From Boswellia sacra (Eukaryota > Streptophyta > Magnoliopsida > Sapindales > Burseraceae): a stretch of DNA of 64,000 nt. Below are positions 22,590-32,999 of this stretch, piece by piece. Under the pieces are notes generated by a model. That model saw only the letters and a program-made list of their open reading frames with translations. It did not search any database and was not told the origin of the DNA. Within the stretch, counting starts at the first letter, position 1, and the number at the start of each line of letters is the position of its first letter. The DNA lies in assembly GCA_013180625.2 (NCBI GenBank), contig SNVD02002368.1, positions 62,001 through 126,000 of the forward strand. Direction: 5' to 3'. The position numbers were made by a program, and so were the translations under genes.

Positions 22590-22770
22590 GCAAAATGAGG
22601 TGAAGAAGTGAGACGGCTAGGGCAAAAGTGTAGGAAGTTTTTTTATTTTTATTATATGTATATACTTGTCACAGATATGAGAACGTGATAAATATGATTT
22701 TGAAGTCAGGACAAAAATGCCAAATATGAGTAATAAGAAATTTTCAGTCAGGACAAAAAAATGCCAAATA
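22590..22770. repeat. internal copy of a CACTA right-end subterminal region
   Basis: ACGGCTAGGGCAAAAG (about 22613) is followed by AT-rich sequence with TATATACTTGTCAC and then GATAAATATG and two GGACAAAAAxATGCCAAAT blocks. The same order (GGCTAGGG, AT-rich gap, then short repeated GTGATAAAT/GACAAAT-type motifs) occurs at the real right ends near 27297-27494 and 39089-39338. This suggests a truncated internal terminus inside the large element. Confidence 0.6.
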
Positions 22771-22996
22771 CTATTTTCAGTGAAGGAACTCCAAAAGAGA
22801 TTAAGAAAATATGCAAAGGCATATATCTGTTTGCAGCTAATACTAGAATAAATTGTCCTAAAAGAAATTTAGCACCTCATAAAAGCATATGTCAAACAAG
22901 GTACATCAAATAAAGTGAATCATTTTGCTCCACGACACCATTTTGAAATGTTTGTAGCAGACAAAAGTTAAAACAAATAACTATAAAGAAAGGATA

Positions 22997-23763
22997 CTTG
23001 TTCACACAGAACATCTCGACATGCAAGTTCTGTAAGATAGCCCACCTTGTGCTTAAGAAAATCTGCAAAAGATATTAAATTATTAGCCAGAAAGATGGGA
23101 AAAAAAATGTAAAAGATCACAACGACACTCTAAAATGACAGGAAAGAAGAAAAGAGAACAAAGTAATGTTTTGCTCCCCCCTTTTTCGACAGAAACAAAG
23201 AAACATTTATTAGAAAAAGAAAAGAGTAGATACAAAAAGTAAACAAGTTGTGCACCAAAAGATCCAGCTAATGGATCATAAAACTCAAGAGAATCTATGG
23301 ACAACAAAAACTAGAGCCAAAGGCCAAAGCTAACGTATAACTCATTTCCAATTTAAGATATAATGAAAAAATAAGTATCCTAGCAAGCTTTTGAGATTGA
23401 AGCCTAGAGAGAAGTTAGAAACGAAATCTTTCCCACAAAATATTAATATCTTCCTCATAGCTATCTTAAAATTTCCTTTTACTTCTTTCTTGTAGAATTA
23501 TGTATTAGGTAAAGTTTTGCTGAACTAACTAAAATGCCATCTTACTTATCCATCCCATGGGACCACAAACACACACCTGTAAATCATCCAACTCTTCTCT
23601 CATAGAATCAGTATCTTGCCACTGGACACTGACTTGTGTGAATGTCCTGACAATTTCAAAGTGGAACAAAATACCATGCGTTAAAATTCATTTCAGAACA
23701 GTGAGACAATATTTGTGATACTAACAAAATATATGTGACTACAATAAAATAATTAGTTTAAAC

Positions 23764-23794
<31 letters not shown>

Positions 23795-24476
23795 TATATA
23801 TGCATGCAGAAATTTATAGCTAACCACTATTACTGAGCATAATTATAAAGGAACAAAATTTGCAGTAGAGTGGTTTGTAATTATTTAATCATTAAATAAC
23901 TTTTTTTTAAAAAAGCAGGCCTTTTTTATTTTTCTTGACAAGAAATAGGGTTTCTCTTACTGTATCCATAATCTGAAATAGTAATCCAGTAAATTTCGTG
24001 GAGAACTGACAGGAGATATAATAAGAACTTATTGACTGCACACATTAATCACCAGATTATATACAAACTGTCACAAATTGACCGCTCAGAGCCATTACAC
24101 ACTCTGATGAAATGTTTGGGAATCAGGACTGATTTGAACTGGACTAGTTCCTTGGGACTAAACTGAACTATGCAATAGTGTCAAGATTATAAATAGTAAT
24201 TAAAAAAATCAATTTTTATTAATAAATTTATTAAAACAAACATGCTTTTATACTTTTACAATCATGGGTCAGTATTGCTCTGTCATTTTCAAATATTCGA
24301 TGCAAAGTTTACATGAAATGTGAAAAAAAAATGATACATGAATACAGTGAGTAAAATAACGCAAAAATATTGAACTGACATACCTCTTGTACCAAGAAAA
24401 ATCATTAGGTATACTTGCTTTAGCATTTTTTAGATGATCGAGCTGCACTAAGACATCGAGCAACTTTAACATGGCC
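22997..24476 (-). pseudogene. PIR: captured fragment of PIROGI/CYFIP (SCAR/WAVE complex subunit)
   Basis: Three exons read in order on the minus strand: 24476-24384 (MLKLLDVLVQLDHLKNAKAS, IPNDFSWYKR), 23646-23577 (TFTQVSVQWQDTDSMREELD, DLQ) and 23062-22997 (IFLSTRWAIL, NLHVEMFCVN). These are successive segments of the N-terminal part of plant PIR/SRA1, the CYFIP subunit that links Rac/ROP signalling to ARP2/3 actin nucleation. The first two junctions have GT-AG signals. The last donor (G/TATCC) looks shifted. About 75 codons of a protein of over 1200 residues remain. An AT microsatellite (23764-23795) lies in one intron. Confidence 0.87.
23764..23795. repeat. AT dinucleotide microsatellite
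   Basis: An uninterrupted TA run inside an intron of the captured PIR fragment. Confidence 0.9.
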
Positions 24477-24689
24477 CTAGAATTAAGAAGATATCACATT
24501 AATGGAGAACAAGTATTCTAATCACTATAAGAATGATTATTTTTCCCACAACAAGTGGTCACATTTAATGTAGTTGGAAGCTCACATTCACAAGTACTTG
24601 ATACGCGAGAATTAGACAATAAGACCATAAACAATAACGTTAACACTTAAGAGAAAACTGAATATGACAAAAAAAACCATAGATGAGTT

Positions 24690-24790
24690 ATTGTGGGTCC
24701 ATTTATGCGCCGCTCTAGCCTGGAAAAACGCTGCATATTGGCTGCTAGCTGCACACCAATTAAGTGTTTTGATCACAGGAGAACTAATAA
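24690..24790 (-). other. possible captured exon, unidentified
   Basis: A minus-strand frame between the KEULE and PIR fragments encodes TLNWCAASSQYAAFFQARAA, a composition unlike the surrounding intron-like sequence. I cannot assign a family, and clear splice borders are not obvious. Confidence 0.25.
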
Positions 24791-24859
24791 CAAGTTCAAC
24801 TACATGATGAGCAATTGAAAAGAAATATAAGAAGATTATAGGCTTTAAACTGTCATACT

Positions 24860-25650
24860 TTAGCTGCAGCTGATGCTTGCCATCTTTGTCAGCTGATAAA
24901 AGCATGATAACTGCCAGGTTTCTCCTTCACCAGGACGGTCTTTCCTAGCTGCCTGTTTCTTCTGAAAATTAGATAGCAAAAGAGTGACAAAGAAGCATAG
25001 AGTCTATCTTTTCATACATGCAAAAATTCAGGACCATCATCTGAACGAAGAAATGTATGTTTACCTTATGGATATCAAACTTCAGCAAAAAGGGGCCTTT
25101 TGAATGTTTTTTGCAATCTGATGATCCCCCAAGAAATCTCATATTATTTACAGCAGTCATATCATCAGGTGTTAATTTTGCCAACTGAAAGGTATTCACG
25201 CATATTATCACTCAAAAAGAGATATTCAAACAATGTAGAAAATTGTATGCACAAAATAGAATGTTAAAAACAAAATAAGGCTGATAAATCACGATTCCCC
25301 TCCCAAAAGAAAAAATAATAAATAAATAAAATAAGGGATCAAAATGCCAACCTTCATCAACTTCAGACCCTTTTCACCCTCAAACTTCTCAGGATAGATG
25401 GATGCAAGAATCATCAACAAACGCAACTTATTTTCATGAGTTACATCCTGCATAAAAGTTTACCTTTTATTTAATTTATTCTGAGAAGTTATGACATCCA
25501 CTTATACATACTATAACTGAATACCTCATTTGTAGTAAAAAATTTAATCACATCCTTCGTTCTAGCATCACCAAAAACAAGATCCTGCTCCAGTTGTCCA
25601 AGTTCTCGAAGTCCTAACTCTCTGATAATTCAGTTGATTTTTCTTGCAAT
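24860..25650 (-). pseudogene. KEULE: captured fragment of KEULE (SEC1/Munc18 family)
   Basis: Four exons in order on the minus strand: 25650-25525 (LGLRELGQLEQDLVFGDAR), 25448-25352 ([20 protein letters not shown]), 25184-25065 (LTPDDMTAVNNMRFLGG, LLKFDIHK) and about 24962-24860 (KKQAARKDRPGEGETWQLS). They match the central region of KEULE, the SM protein that binds the cytokinesis syntaxin KNOLLE at the cell plate. Exon A has a stop (KIN*IIREL) and the last runs to a stop after CFYQLTK. Introns with GT-AG borders are retained. The domain-1 and C-terminal parts are absent. Confidence 0.88.
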
Positions 25651-26849
25651 CTGCACAATAAGATCTATTTTGCATGATCATGATTGCTATCAAATTCTTC
25701 CAGACCATGGAGAGATCATATTGTCTTAATTACATCTAGAAAAATAACAGTTGAAGCTGAGAGAAATTTAAGCTAAATGATTTAGATTCCAATTGTTTAA
25801 GGGGAAAAATAGGGGAAAGACACAGGGTTTTACATGATCAAATTTCAAAGCAAATGGATCTCAGGCATTAAAAGACAATGGGCAAAGCATACTAGTGAAT
25901 TGAATACAAGATACAGAGACTGCATCAAAGATAGATCAAAAGAATTAGTTATGTTAACCAACTTTAAATTGTTCAGCAACTTAAAACAAGTAAATTGTAC
26001 TAAGAACTTGTTAGCCTGAGAAGATAGTATTTGTCACAATAATAGGAAAGACGAGTGAAATTTGTGGTCATAATTTGTGGTCACAGCTAGTATTAGCACC
26101 AATCAGCACGGATTGCTCCAATATGATTAACAATTAGATAATGTCTCTGATATGTAAAAATTGAATTGTTCTGAACAAGAGCATAAATAAACATAATAAA
26201 ATGCCACAAACAAAAGTACCCAGAAGAGACGTTTGATACAGATCAATCAAACATGCACTACTATAACAGCAAAAGCACTCACCGAGCTTGTTTTCTCACA
26301 ATGAGTCACACAATTACCAGCATTAACTGGAGCTTCAAGAGGATAAACCAGAATGCAAGTATTGAACACTTTATCAAGATTCACTCAACTCTCGCTGCCA
26401 TATTTTATCGAACAATCAATGCACTAGACAAGTAACCTATTAGGTTACAGAGAAAGCTCGATAAACTAACCCTTACACAAGCAAGCAGTTTGCAACTTTT
26501 TCCTTCTATTGAAAATCAAATTAAAAAACGATTTATAAAGCAGTGAATGAGATTCAAGAATGAATTGTAAAAAAGTGAATTGAGATTCAAGAAATGAATT
26601 ATAAAGAAGTGAATAAAATCCAAAAGTGAATTATGAAGAGTGAAATAAAGCTATAAAATGAAGCAATTTTTGAGTATCATACCCTATAAGAATGAAATAA
26701 CCCTCTTCTCCCAAGGTTTCCTGCATTGGACGAGTGAGATCCAAGAGGGATCGTCGTAGATTGAAGAACCGTCAACGCTCCACTTCCGAATCAGACCTTG
26801 TCAAGAACAAATCGGAAAGGAAATGTAAAATCGGATTTTTTTTCCCAGT

Positions 26850-27205
26850 TTGCAAGCAATATTTCAGTCCGGCCTCAGGAAAAGGATGGACACTGAAACG
26901 TGGGAGACTTTGAAAGATTCATCGTCGATGTCAAGAAAGGGTTCGACCATCACAAGTCACGACATTCACGACAGGTTGCTGTCGGGTGACGTAGACGCAC
27001 CGCCTAGGAGGACCATGGCGACAAGCGAGCCGAGAAAGAGCCTGGACGGCGAGCCGATTGGTTTGGGTGGGATGAAGCAGTTCACGTCGGGCAGGAGGTC
27101 GGATGCCTGGGCTGTTGGCTTGGAAGGCACACACCATTCAAAGATAAGAGATATCCACTATCACAGAGAGCCAAAATTTCATTGTTCACAAGCCACTAAT
27201 TGAGA
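26850..27205. other. GC-richer block near the CACTA right end, possible captured exon
   Basis: This ~350-bp block has long open frames on both strands: a 117-codon plus frame with DTETWETLKDSSSMSRKGS and a minus frame of 68 codons. Its base composition differs from the AT-rich DNA around it. The other captured fragments are on the minus strand, but here the plus frame is longer. I recognise neither product. It may be the first captured exon of the composite transcript. Confidence 0.35.
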
Positions 27206-27494
27206 AGCGAGCGAATGACGAAGTGAGGGCAAACGTTGAAGAGATGAGAGTGATGTATGCACAAAGTAAATATCGTAGATGAGTTTCATTTTGAGCGGCT
27301 AGGGTTAGAAAGAGGGAAATATTAGCTAGTTTTATACGAGTGGCAAAGCTGTAAATTAGAAGAAACCAGTAAGCGATAAATATTGGATAGAGGCGGGTTT
27401 GACCTCTGGAGGAAGGTTATATTTGACTCTTTGTTGGAAAACCGACAAATATATAAAATGGAAAGTGATAAATATTTTAAAAATTCTTGTGGTG

Positions 27495-28585
27495 AAAACC
27501 TAAAAATGAATGGTCAGAGGCAAAATATAAACTTTCAAGTTGGAACTCTAAAGAAATCAATGCCATTTTCAGTAATAGTTTGGGTTGATTTCAAAATGCA
27601 CAACTGCAAAATAAGCATGGGGCATTCACTAGGTAAAGCATGAAGGGACAGAGAAGGTAAAAGACTTTAAATTACTCACTTTGGTTTATAAATTTGAGAA
27701 TCTCGTTATGCATGGTGATGAATCCATAAGTGATTTTCATACCAGACTTTATGATACTATTAATACTATTTATATGCTTGGTGATGAGTATTTGAGGCTA
27801 AAATTGTAGGAAAGATCCTTAGATCTTTACCAGATAAATTTCAGCGTAAGGTTACAGCCATTGAAGAAAGTCATAATGTGAAGACCATTAGAGTTGGTGA
27901 ACTTCTTGGTTCTCTTCAAGCATATGAAATTGGGCTGAAATCAAGGAAGAAGGAAAAGAGCATTACTTTTTTTGCTGCTTCAAAAAAAAAGGAGAATGAA
28001 GATTCAAATGATGAGCCGATTGCATATTTGACAAAGAATTATGTTAAATACATGAAGAAAAATCTCAATAAAAGAAATCTTAAGAGAGGTCAGAAAGTGA
28101 CGAGCTTTGATGCAAAGAAATTTCTCAAAGAGCCAGCCAAGAAGATTCAAGACAAGAAAGGCTAGGTACAATGTTTTGAATGCAAGGGTTTTGGACACAT
28201 TCAATCCAAGTGTCCCAATTACAAGAGAAGGATGGACAAAAACATGTGTGAAACTAAGAGTGACGATAATTCAGGAACAGATTCTGATGAAGAAGAACAC
28301 TTTAGCAACCTTGTAGCATTTATTGGAAGCATGTCTGACAAAGGCAAAATGGTTGTGTCTGTCATAACTAAACAGATCGGGTCAGACTATGATGATAAGA
28401 ACTATGATAAGGAATTACAAGAAGCTTGTAATAACCTTTATGGCTCATGGGTGATACAAAAGTCACTGATCAATGTCACGAAAAATGAAAGAGAGATTCT
28501 CAATTATAAGAAGCCTAATGCTAAAGATTGTATAAAACAACTATGGAAAAAAGTGAACAAAAAAAATGAACTTGCTGATGCTTAG
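27495..28585 (+). pseudogene. copia gag, C-terminal part with zinc knuckle
   Basis: The Gag frame resumes directly after the CACTA right end. It passes through a capsid-like region (about 27660-27900: HGDESISDFHTRLYDTINT, with stops and a frame shift), a basic region (27878-28165), a CCHC zinc knuckle at 28172-28213 (CFECKGFGHIQSKC) and an acidic and helical region to 28585. Stops interrupt it before the knuckle and at 28583. In the family the capsid region forms the particle and the knuckle binds RNA. Confidence 0.85.
28172..28213 (+). other. CCHC zinc knuckle 1 of Gag
   Basis: CFECKGFGHIQSKC fits C-x2-C-x4-H-x4-C with all four ligands intact. The TAG just upstream breaks the frame. Confidence 0.9.
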
Positions 28586-28669
28586 AAGTGTATTAATGAA
28601 CTTAAAATTGGTTTACCTTGACTCGATCAAGTTTTAAGCCTTGGAAGAAAAAGCACAAATAAGTATGAC

Positions 28670-28942
28670 TTGGGTTTTGATGAAAGTAATATAGCTTTAG
28701 CTTCCAACATTGTTTTTGTTAAAGCATTAATTGACATTTCAGATTCAAGCTCAAGTGACACAAAAGCCAACTTGAAAGGTAAAGAGATATTTGTTTCACC
28801 CATGAGTTCTTTTAAGTCAAGTATAGAAAAGATAATCAAATTTGTTCTTACTTGTTATTTTTGTGGTGTAAAGGGTCATATCAGACCTAGATGTCATAAG
28901 CTATTAAATTTATTGCATAAGAAATCTAAACAGTTCAAATAG
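28670..28942 (+). pseudogene. copia Gag-Pol linker with second CCHC knuckle
   Basis: A 90-codon frame with an S/D-rich stretch and then CYFCGVKGHIRPRC (28853-28894), a second intact C-x2-C-x4-H-x4-C knuckle just before the protease region. It is separated from the preceding gag frame by stops. Confidence 0.75.
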
Positions 28943-29024
28943 TTACTTAAGACATGACCAGTTTGAGTTAAGAAATAGATAACTACATGCAATGTTGCAT
29001 TAACTACTCTAAAATCCATAGCTA

Positions 29025-29281
29025 ATGATTCTTAGCATTTTGATAGTAGATGTTTAAGACACATGTTAGGGAACAAGAACTTCTTGAAAAACATTAGATC
29101 TTGTAAAGAAATAACAGTTACTTTTGTTAATGGAGCTAACAGCAAAGTGCTAGGTAAGGGAACCTTGTGTTTTGAAGGTTTACCTGAGTTGAAAAATGTG
29201 ATGTTTGTTAAAGGGCTGAAAGCTAATATGATTAGTGTGAGCCAAATTTATGATAATCAGTTTGATATAAATTTTACTTAA
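29025..29281 (+). pseudogene. copia aspartic protease region
   Basis: The frame reads FDSRCLRHMLGNK at about 29037-29075, at the place of the usual (W/Y)xxDSGCSRHMTG active site. The glycine of the DSG triad is replaced by arginine. It continues through VTFVNGANSKVLGKGTL and VMFVKGLKANMISVSQ, the standard copia protease segments, and stops at 29279. The active-site change and stops make it inactive. Confidence 0.82.
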
Positions 29282-29399
29282 AGCAAGTACAGGGTCTTAG
29301 ACAAAAATGGAAATTGCATTCTTGAAGGCACTCAATCAAATGAAAATTGTTTTTTATTGACAAACATTAACGCATTTTCTACTAAGATATCTTATTTAG

Positions 29400-30380
29400 A
29401 GTTATGACATCAAAAGCTATGGCATATAAATTACAGGGACTTAGTCACGTTAACTAAGACTAGTGCGGTTAAGAGTGTTCCTACTCTTGATAATAAACCA
29501 GATGGTATTTTTAGGCCATGTCAATTAGGAAGATAGATAAGAGGATCACATAGTTCAAACACACACTTTAGCACTTCTAAGATTTTAGACTTGTTGCACA
29601 TGGACCTTATAAGACCCATACAAATCGAGAGCATTGCTAGAAATAGGTATGTCTTTGTTGTTGTTAATGATTTTTTAAAGTTTACTTAGGTTGATTTCAT
29701 TAGTGAAAAATTTAATACCTTTGTAGTTTTCAAGAACTTGTGTATTAAACTTGAGAAAGAACAAAATAAAAACATAAGGAGAATTGTGAGAATTAGAAGT
29801 GTTCATGGAAAGGAGTTTAAAAATTCTTCTTATGCATATTTTGTAAATTTCATAGCATAGCCCATGATTTCTCAACTCCAAAAACACGTAAACAAAATGT
29901 AGTGGTAGAGAGGAAGAACGAGACTCGACAGGAGATGGCAAGAGTTATGTTAAATAGTAAGAGGCTAATAAAAAGGCTATAGGCAGAGACCGTTATCATA
30001 ACCTACTATATATCCAATAGAGTGTTTCTAAGACCCAGAACAATGAAGACCCCTTATGAAATTTTGAAAAGAAGAAAGCCAAATCTCAAATATTTTAATG
30101 TTTTTGGTTACATATGCTTTATACTCAATGATAGGGAGCAGCTGTTCAAGTTTGATGCTAAAAAGATAAGGGAGTGTTTATAGGATACTCTACAAACAGT
30201 AAAGCTTATAGAGTTTACAATTTGAGGACCAAACAAATAATGGAATCTGCAAATGTGAATTTTGATGACACTAATGATTATTCTGTTCATTCACAAGATG
30301 AGCAAATAGTCAGGTTCACAGATGATAGAGAAAATTCGAAACAGTTTCTACAGATAGCAAGGAAGAGCCAATACAACTGA
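29400..30380 (+). pseudogene. copia GAG-pre-integrase and integrase remnant
   Basis: The pre-integrase segment appears as LWHINYRDLVTL (about 29420), followed by LLHMDLIRPIQIES (29595) and RYVFVVVNDFLKFT (29647), the start of the integrase catalytic core with its first Asp. Stops and frameshifts break the rest. A C-terminal stretch (30174-30380: FIGYSTNSKAYRVYNLRTKQ) is the usual plant copia post-core motif. The enzyme would insert the cDNA; this copy is dead. Confidence 0.85.
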
Positions 30381-30639
30381 CACTACTACTATAGTTAACT
30401 CAGACAAAACTAAATCATTAGACAATATTGATCTGGACAGAATTTAGACAAGGGATTATATCGTTAGAAGAAATCCACCTTCTTAGAAACAGAAGACACA
30501 TCCCACAATTTGAATCATTGGGAGTCCAAAAAGCTTAATAAAAACAAGAAACACAGTGAGAAATATGGTAAGTCATTCTTGTTATGTTTTCTTGATAGAT
30601 ACTAATAATGTTAATAAAGCTTTCAAAAAAGACATCTGG

Positions 30640-32077
30640 ATAAGTGCATTGTAAGAAGAATTGAGTCAGTTTGAGGAAAATAAAGTATGGATGTTGGTGG
30701 CTAAAAGATGCAAATGTTATAGGAACTAAATGGATTTTTAGAGACAAAACTTATGACAATAGACAAGCTATGAGAAACAAAGCTAGGTTAGTTGCATAAG
30801 GTCATATTCAAATTGAAGGCGTTGATTTTGAAGAAATCTTTGCATCTGTTACTAGACTTAAATCTACTAGATTATTTCTTGCAATTACATGCTTGTTAAA
30901 CTTTAATATGTTTCAAATGGATGTTAAGACAACCTTCTTGAATGGCTATCTTAATGAGAAGGCTTATGTTGAACAGCCCAAAGGATTGTTGATCCTAAAC
31001 ATCCAAATTTTGTATACAAGCTTCACAGAGCATTATAAGGTTTAAAACAAGCTTTTAGAGCTCAGTATGAAAGATTGATCAACTTCTTAATGCAAAGAGG
31101 CTACACAAGAGGAAACAATGATAAGACTTTATTTATTAAACATGCTTCTCATTATTTTATTGTTGCTCAAGTATATGTTGAAGATATTGTCTTCGGTTCC
31201 GCTAATAAAGTTAAATCTAATGAGTTTGTTGAGCTAATACATAGTGAATTCGAGATGAGCATTACAGGAGAGTTTGAATTTCGTTCTTGGTTTACAAGTG
31301 AAGCAACTTAAAAGTAGAATTTTTATTTTCCAATCAAAGTATGCTAAAAACTTGGTAAAGAAATTTGAACTTGACAAGCCCAAGGCACGTAGGACCCTTA
31401 TGGGTATTAACATCAAACTAACAAGAGAAAATGAAGGAAATGATGTTGATTCAAGTCTTTATAGGAGCATGATTAGGAGACTCCAATACCTGATAGTATG
31501 TAGACCCGATATCGGTTTCAGTGTTGACTTATGTGCTTGTTTTCAGTCATGTCTGAAGGAACTACATTAACTAGCAGTGAAGAGAATTATCAAGTATGTT
31601 TATGGAACATCTGAGTTTGGAATATGGTTTACTAATGACACAAATGCATGTCTTATAGGTTATAGTGATATAGATTGGGCAAGAAATGTTAATGATAAGA
31701 AAAGCACTTCGGTGGTTACTTTTACCTAGGCAACAACTTGATCTCTTGGAGAGGCTGAATACATAGCTACTGGGAGTTGCTACACTTAATTACTTTGGAT
31801 GAAACAAATGCTAATTATTATTAATCAAGACTCTATAATTTTGTTTTGTGATAATACTAATGTGATTAATATCTCAAAGAATCCAGTCCAATGCTCTATA
31901 AGCAATCATGTTGATATAAGGCATCCTTTTATTAGAGAGCTTGTTGAGTCTAAAACAATCCACATTAAACATTTCTCTACTAAGAATCTACTAGCTGACT
32001 TGTTTACTAAAGCACTTGATGCATTGAGATTTAAAAAACTGAGAAAGGCCATTAGCATTTGTCAGTTATCTGCATAA
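30640..32077 (+). pseudogene. copia reverse transcriptase and RNase H remnant
   Basis: RT begins around GTKWIFRDK (30722), then ARLVA*GH, VDFEEIFASVTRL (for VDFDETFAPVARL), MDVKTTFLNGYL and EQPKG. The active-site box reads YVED (about 31173) where functional elements have YVDD. The frame shifts several times. RNase H follows: GYSDIDWA (31660), SLGEAEYIA (31745) and, in the final open frame 31799-32077, CDNTNVINISKNP, HVDIRHPFIRE and LLADLFTKAL. Order and motifs are diagnostic of Ty1/copia. Multiple stops and the Asp-to-Glu change rule out activity. Confidence 0.9.
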
Positions 32078-32999
32078 AAACTATTTTTAGTTATGTTGTT
32101 TATATTTGTAGCATCATTAGTTAAATTTTCAATTTTAAGCATGGTTGAGCTACTTTATTTAAATTTGCTGGTATAAAAAATAAAGAGGGCTACTAGTTAT
32201 GATGTGTGAAAGCTATCCTTAGAGAGTAACTTCAATGTATCTCAGAAATCTGTTGAGGTCACCCACTCTAATGGAAGAGGGCTACCTCATTTCTTGTGTG
32301 AAAGCTATTGTTTTGACAAAGAAATAATTCATGTTGAGATTAATGTTTGTGTGTATAAGAAGCATACTCATGTTGACTACTCAACTGAATTGAATGTTAA
32401 AATAATGAAAATTGATTCTGTTATGCGTTTTTACAGCTTTGATACATGCTTGGTTTTAAAATAACTTTATGAAGCTCAAATAATTCGATTATAAAAATGT
32501 TAATTGTTTTCAGTTATATGTAGTATAACTTTCAAATAGGGCTTAATGTCAAACTTAGTTTGATTTTCTTGTGTGGCTGATGTGTTAATAAGTAAGCCAA
32601 TTCAGCAAAGTTAATTTAAGAGCGAGATTTTAAATGGCAGAAAGATTTTGGATATATAAAGCTATTGATTTTATAAGATTTTCAATTGCCTTATTTAATG
32701 AAGATTTTGAAAATATTTTATAAATGAATGCAATTTGAAATTACCATATTTAATGTGGTAAAAATCTATGCAAATAAAGATTTTCTCTTTCATGGATTTA
32801 ATCTATTTTGGAAACACAATTTTATTCAAATTTGAATTCTTAGAATTCGGTTTCGATTAGGATTGCATGCTGGTCATATCACACTTAGTTATTAGAACTA
32901 TTAATTATATCAATCACTCTCTGCATATTTGCTTTCATTATCTCTTCATTAAACCTAAGCATAGCAGTAATCAAAATGAAAAAAAAAAAATGCTATTCA

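Larger units (their letters stand above)
13236..27494. mobile_element. 14.3-kb CACTA (En/Spm) transposon carrying captured gene fragments
   Basis: The left end is CACTACAAGAAAAAAGG. The right end is the inverse of CACCACAAGAATTTTT (CACTA with one base change). Target duplication AAA lies at 13233-13235 and 27495-27497, and joining the flanks restores a continuous gag frame. A subterminal array of 113-bp repeats follows the left end. No transposase-like frame was seen, so the element is non-autonomous. Most of the interior is intron-containing fragments of unrelated host genes on the minus strand: KEULE, PIR, HUB2, RCD1/SRO, UPL3, USP and unidentified exons. This is the Pack-CACTA arrangement. 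Confidence 0.92.

Noticed and set aside
15330..25650. Possibility that the minus-strand exons form one genuine host gene
   Set aside because: Consecutive exons belong to unrelated protein families, several contain stops, and the block lies between CACTA ends that interrupt a gag frame.
13236..27494. Search for CACTA transposase (TNPD/TNPA-like) frames
   Set aside because: No long ORF or recognisable transposase motif was found; all identified coding pieces are host gene fragments.
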